64,000 nt of DNA from contig JAEZDJ010000060.1 in NCBI GenBank assembly GCA_023429565.1, positions 51,588 through 115,587 on the forward strand, given 5' to 3'. This document shows positions 62,197-64,000 of this stretch, one piece after another. The stretch's first letter is position 1. Each line of letters starts with the position of its first letter. The notes under the pieces are model-generated. The model searched no databases, was not told the DNA's origin, and saw nothing but the letters and a program-made list of their open reading frames with translations. Position numbers and translations under genes: made by a program. Source of the DNA: Actinomycetes bacterium. Its GTDB lineage: Bacteria; Actinomycetota; Coriobacteriia; Coriobacteriales; Eggerthellaceae.

Positions 62197-62270
62197 TGGA
62201 GGCGACGCCCGGATTCGAACCGGGGATGAAGGCTTTGCAGGCCTCTGCCTTACCACTTGGCCACGTCGCC
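62197..62270 (-). tRNA. tRNA-Cys (GCA anticodon), CCA encoded
   Basis: 74 bases with CCA. Acceptor GGCGACG/CGTCGCC, anticodon loop with GCA in the stem pair AGGC/GCCT, T-loop GTTCGAATCC. It lies between two tRNA-Gly copies. Confidence 0.96.
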
Positions 62271-62338
62271 ACAAAACACGAATCAGTCAAAAGAAAGACC
62301 GGCCAAAACAAACTTATGACCGGCCTCTTATCAACAGA

Positions 62339-62414
<76 letters not shown>

Positions 62415-62427
62415 ATCGCGAGGAACT

Positions 62428-62456
62428 ATATTAATGGAACGCCCAAGCTCATGCAA
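62428..62456 (-). promoter_or_regulatory. Promoter of the tRNA cluster
   Basis: On the minus strand TTGCAT (62451-62456), a 17-base spacer and TAATAT (62428-62433), 14 bases before the first tRNA-Gly. Confidence 0.65.
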
Positions 62457-63223
62457 GTATTATTTCATGAAATCTCAGAATAGGGCCATCGAGCCAAGAA
62501 TACCCCGCTAAGCTTTAAACGCCAGACGGGACGAATCTCTCGTATCATTGCTGACTTCAGAATCCAAAAACTCTTTCGACTTTTGGGTCCTTCGCTGTTT
62601 CCGCCGGGCGACACGCCTCTGCGACATTCCAGCGACGATGTTTCGCGATGTCGGCCCTTGGCCGTCGTCCCCCTATCACCAGTAACGGCGGCCAGACGGT
62701 GGACGAAAACGGCACCGCCGCGTGTTCGGGCGCATCTCCGTGGCGATGCCGTTTTCGCATCACGTGCGACCGCGTGACAGCCGCCAGAGCAATCCACACG
62801 CCCGATACCCTTGCCGGTGCCGTTTTCTCACCAATTGTGACAGCTGGAAGCGCGATCGCGGCCGTCGAACGGTCGCGTCGGGCCGCGCCCCTTTCTCCTT
62901 CAGCGAATCGCCTGTTCAGAAGGTTCAAAAAAGAGACATAAAATCATGTCGAGAGGCAGAGGTCGCAAAGACGGGCCGAATTCTCGTCCCGATGTCACAA
63001 TTGGCGTGTTTTGGGCGCATCGGCCCCCTTTTTCCGATCACCGTCGTGCCGCCTGAGCGCATTTTGTTCCGGCATTTCGCCCTGCCTGGCCTCACTTTGT
63101 CTCGTCAGAACCCGGCCCGGCAAGGCCCGATGGCTTCAAGCAAGCGCTCCACCGGCGACGCATCGGGAGCGTCGCCTTCCCATGGGGCGGCCTGCGGGGC
63201 TATGGGTAGAACCGGGGGCAAGA
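62457..63223. other. About 770 bases without a gene, repeat-rich
   Basis: No open frame here has protein-like content. GAAAACGGCACC (about 62705) and its inverse GGTGCCGTTTTC (about 62816) occur with a related GATGCCGTTTTCGCATC between them. CCAATTGTGACA at 62831-62842 and its exact inverse at 62993-63004 bound a 174-base segment. The region looks like decayed or repeat-element DNA beside the tRNA cluster. Confidence 0.5.
62831..63004. repeat. 174-base segment bounded by 12-bp terminal inverted repeats (MITE-like candidate)
   Basis: CCAATTGTGACA opens and TGTCACAATTGG closes the segment; the match stops on both sides at these 12 bases. It contains no gene. No clear target-site duplication is seen, so mobility is unproven. 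Confidence 0.35.
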
Positions 63224-63616
63224 TTGGCAGACGGCGGGAAGGCCGTGCCGAGGCGCTTTGCGTCTACCGGCAACCACCCGGCAAGGATAGTAAGTCGGCC
63301 GCAGATTGTGCTCGAGCTCGGTACATCCGGAGATATCGAGCAGGCCTTGCAAAGGGACATCACAGAGCGTTACGAGGTCTCGAGAGCGGCCGTCTCCAAC
63401 GTCAAGCGCAACGTCGAGGAGAGCGGGCTCGACAGGTTGCTTTCCAGGAAGAAGCGCAAGACTCCACAGAAGGCAGGCGACGAGCTCGAGGCGCACCTCA
63501 TAGCCTTGAGCTGCATGGAGCCTCCTCCGGGCTATGGCCGCTGGACGGCGAGGCTGCTCGCAGACAAATGCGTAGAGCTCGACCCCGTCTCGTACTTGAT
63601 CGTCTCATTGGGTTAA
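63224..63616 (+). pseudogene. Truncated IS630-family transposase N-terminal fragment
   Basis: The frame resembles the first part of IS630-family transposases: ARIVSRPQIVLELGT, the helix-turn-helix RYEVSRAAVSNVKRNVEESG, LDRLLSRKKRKTPQK, then EAHLIALSCMEPPPGYGRW and TARLLADKCVELD. After that it leaves the family and stops, so the whole DDE catalytic part is missing. The 5' end has no recognised start. No IS ends were found around it. A decayed insertion is the best reading. Confidence 0.75.
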
Positions 63617-64000
63617 AAACGAACTCATGCCATGCTCAAGCGACTGCTGGTGCATTTCCCATGCAAAATGCCACGCAAGATAGACCATGGACACATAAAG
63701 CAGGGAATCCGCTCAGTCTTCCCATTCCACTTATCACTTGCAAACGGGGACCATGATAGGAACGCCAAGCAAAAGGCATCGTTGTCAACTGACTGCCGAA
63801 GATGCACGAAGAAAGCTCCGTCGCCTCTATCCGGTTATTGAAGTCAAAGATGAAACAGACTGCAAGGTTTTCAACGGGAGTTTGTAATCTCTAGTGCAGG
63901 TTTTCAATGCAGGTTTGTTTTGCCTGACTAATTGCAGGTTTTCCTGCACTAGGGACAGCCTGAGGGGTGCTCCGTCCGGGAAATCTCTACGTTTTTCTGT
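63617..64000. other. Right-edge region without a recognised gene; TGCAGG repeats
   Basis: No credible gene is seen to the window edge. The motif TGCAGGTTT occurs three times (63896-63945 area). CTAGTGCAGG (63891-63900) is repeated in inverse as CCTGCACTAG (63943-63952). The end could be part of a larger element beyond the window. Confidence 0.4.

Noticed and set aside
62722..63756. 344-codon plus-strand frame through the gene-poor right end.
   Set aside because: Arg/Gly-rich with no family features, and it overlaps the IS630 remnant, which is convincing in another frame.

Overview
The window looks like part of the chromosome of a GC-rich, anaerobic actinobacterium of the class Coriobacteriia, most likely family Eggerthellaceae. 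The evidence is the gene content: a Tat-exported FAD-dependent reductase next to a LuxR-type regulator with a polytopic membrane N-terminus, an Ech-type [NiFe] hydrogenase, indolepyruvate:ferredoxin oxidoreductase, acetate kinase and phosphotransacetylase, and menaquinone prenylation, with few sugar genes. This placement is inferred from gene content only.

Layout. 1-6.2 kb (minus strand): a cut-off LuxR-type membrane regulator, a Tat lipoprotein flavoprotein reductase, and a four-gene operon encoding a NitT/TauT-like ABC transporter plus a Cys-rich DUF5714 protein; two perfect inverted repeats mark the promoters. 6.4-9.3 kb: a possible 24-residue membrane peptide, a thioesterase, a DUF2974 hydrolase and MenA. 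9.3-14.4 kb (minus): iorA-iorB-ACT-paaK-gluQ, a tightly overlapping operon for interconverting aryl-pyruvates, aryl-acetyl-CoAs and aryl-acetates. 14.5-21.2 kb (minus): pgsA, a VanW-domain protein, a second paaK-ACT pair, a DacF-like carboxypeptidase and an FHA protein. 21.3-26.8 kb (minus): a complete echABCDEF operon. 27-30.5 kb: a MATE transporter and a sigma/DUF4179 pair. 31-34.1 kb (plus): a glycine betaine/choline-type ABC transporter. 34.3-36.2 kb (minus): metY with a long attenuator-type leader, then tRNA-Pro. 36.3-43.3 kb (minus): ileS-lspA-rluD, hemH and coaBC. 43.4-49.8 kb: degV, dinB, an aminotransferase-fold protein that lacks its PLP lysine, coaX and an OPT transporter. 49.8-54.6 kb: a glycosyltransferase and UDP-galactopyranose mutase, then pta and ackA facing each other across one terminator. 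54.7-62 kb: HIT protein, xseAB, a membrane zinc peptidase, rnd, a diacylglycerol-kinase-like protein and terC under a probable yybP-ykoY (manganese) riboswitch. 62-64 kb: tRNA-Gly/Cys/Gly, then about 1.5 kb without an intact gene, holding an IS630-type transposase remnant and several inverted repeats.

How the genes fit together (inference): amino-acid-derived aryl-pyruvates oxidised by IorAB give reduced ferredoxin, which the Ech complex could reoxidise while pumping ions. Pta/AckA can make ATP from acetyl-CoA, and MenA and the Tat flavoprotein point to menaquinone-linked reduction of an external acceptor.

Most worth a second look: the aminotransferase-like protein with Glu in place of the catalytic Lys (46618-46620); the metY leader with a Met/Cys-containing 45-codon ORF followed by a terminator; the Ala/Lys/Glu-repeat tail on EchD; the DUF5714/ABC/flavoprotein locus with its palindromes; and the TIR-bounded segment near the right edge.
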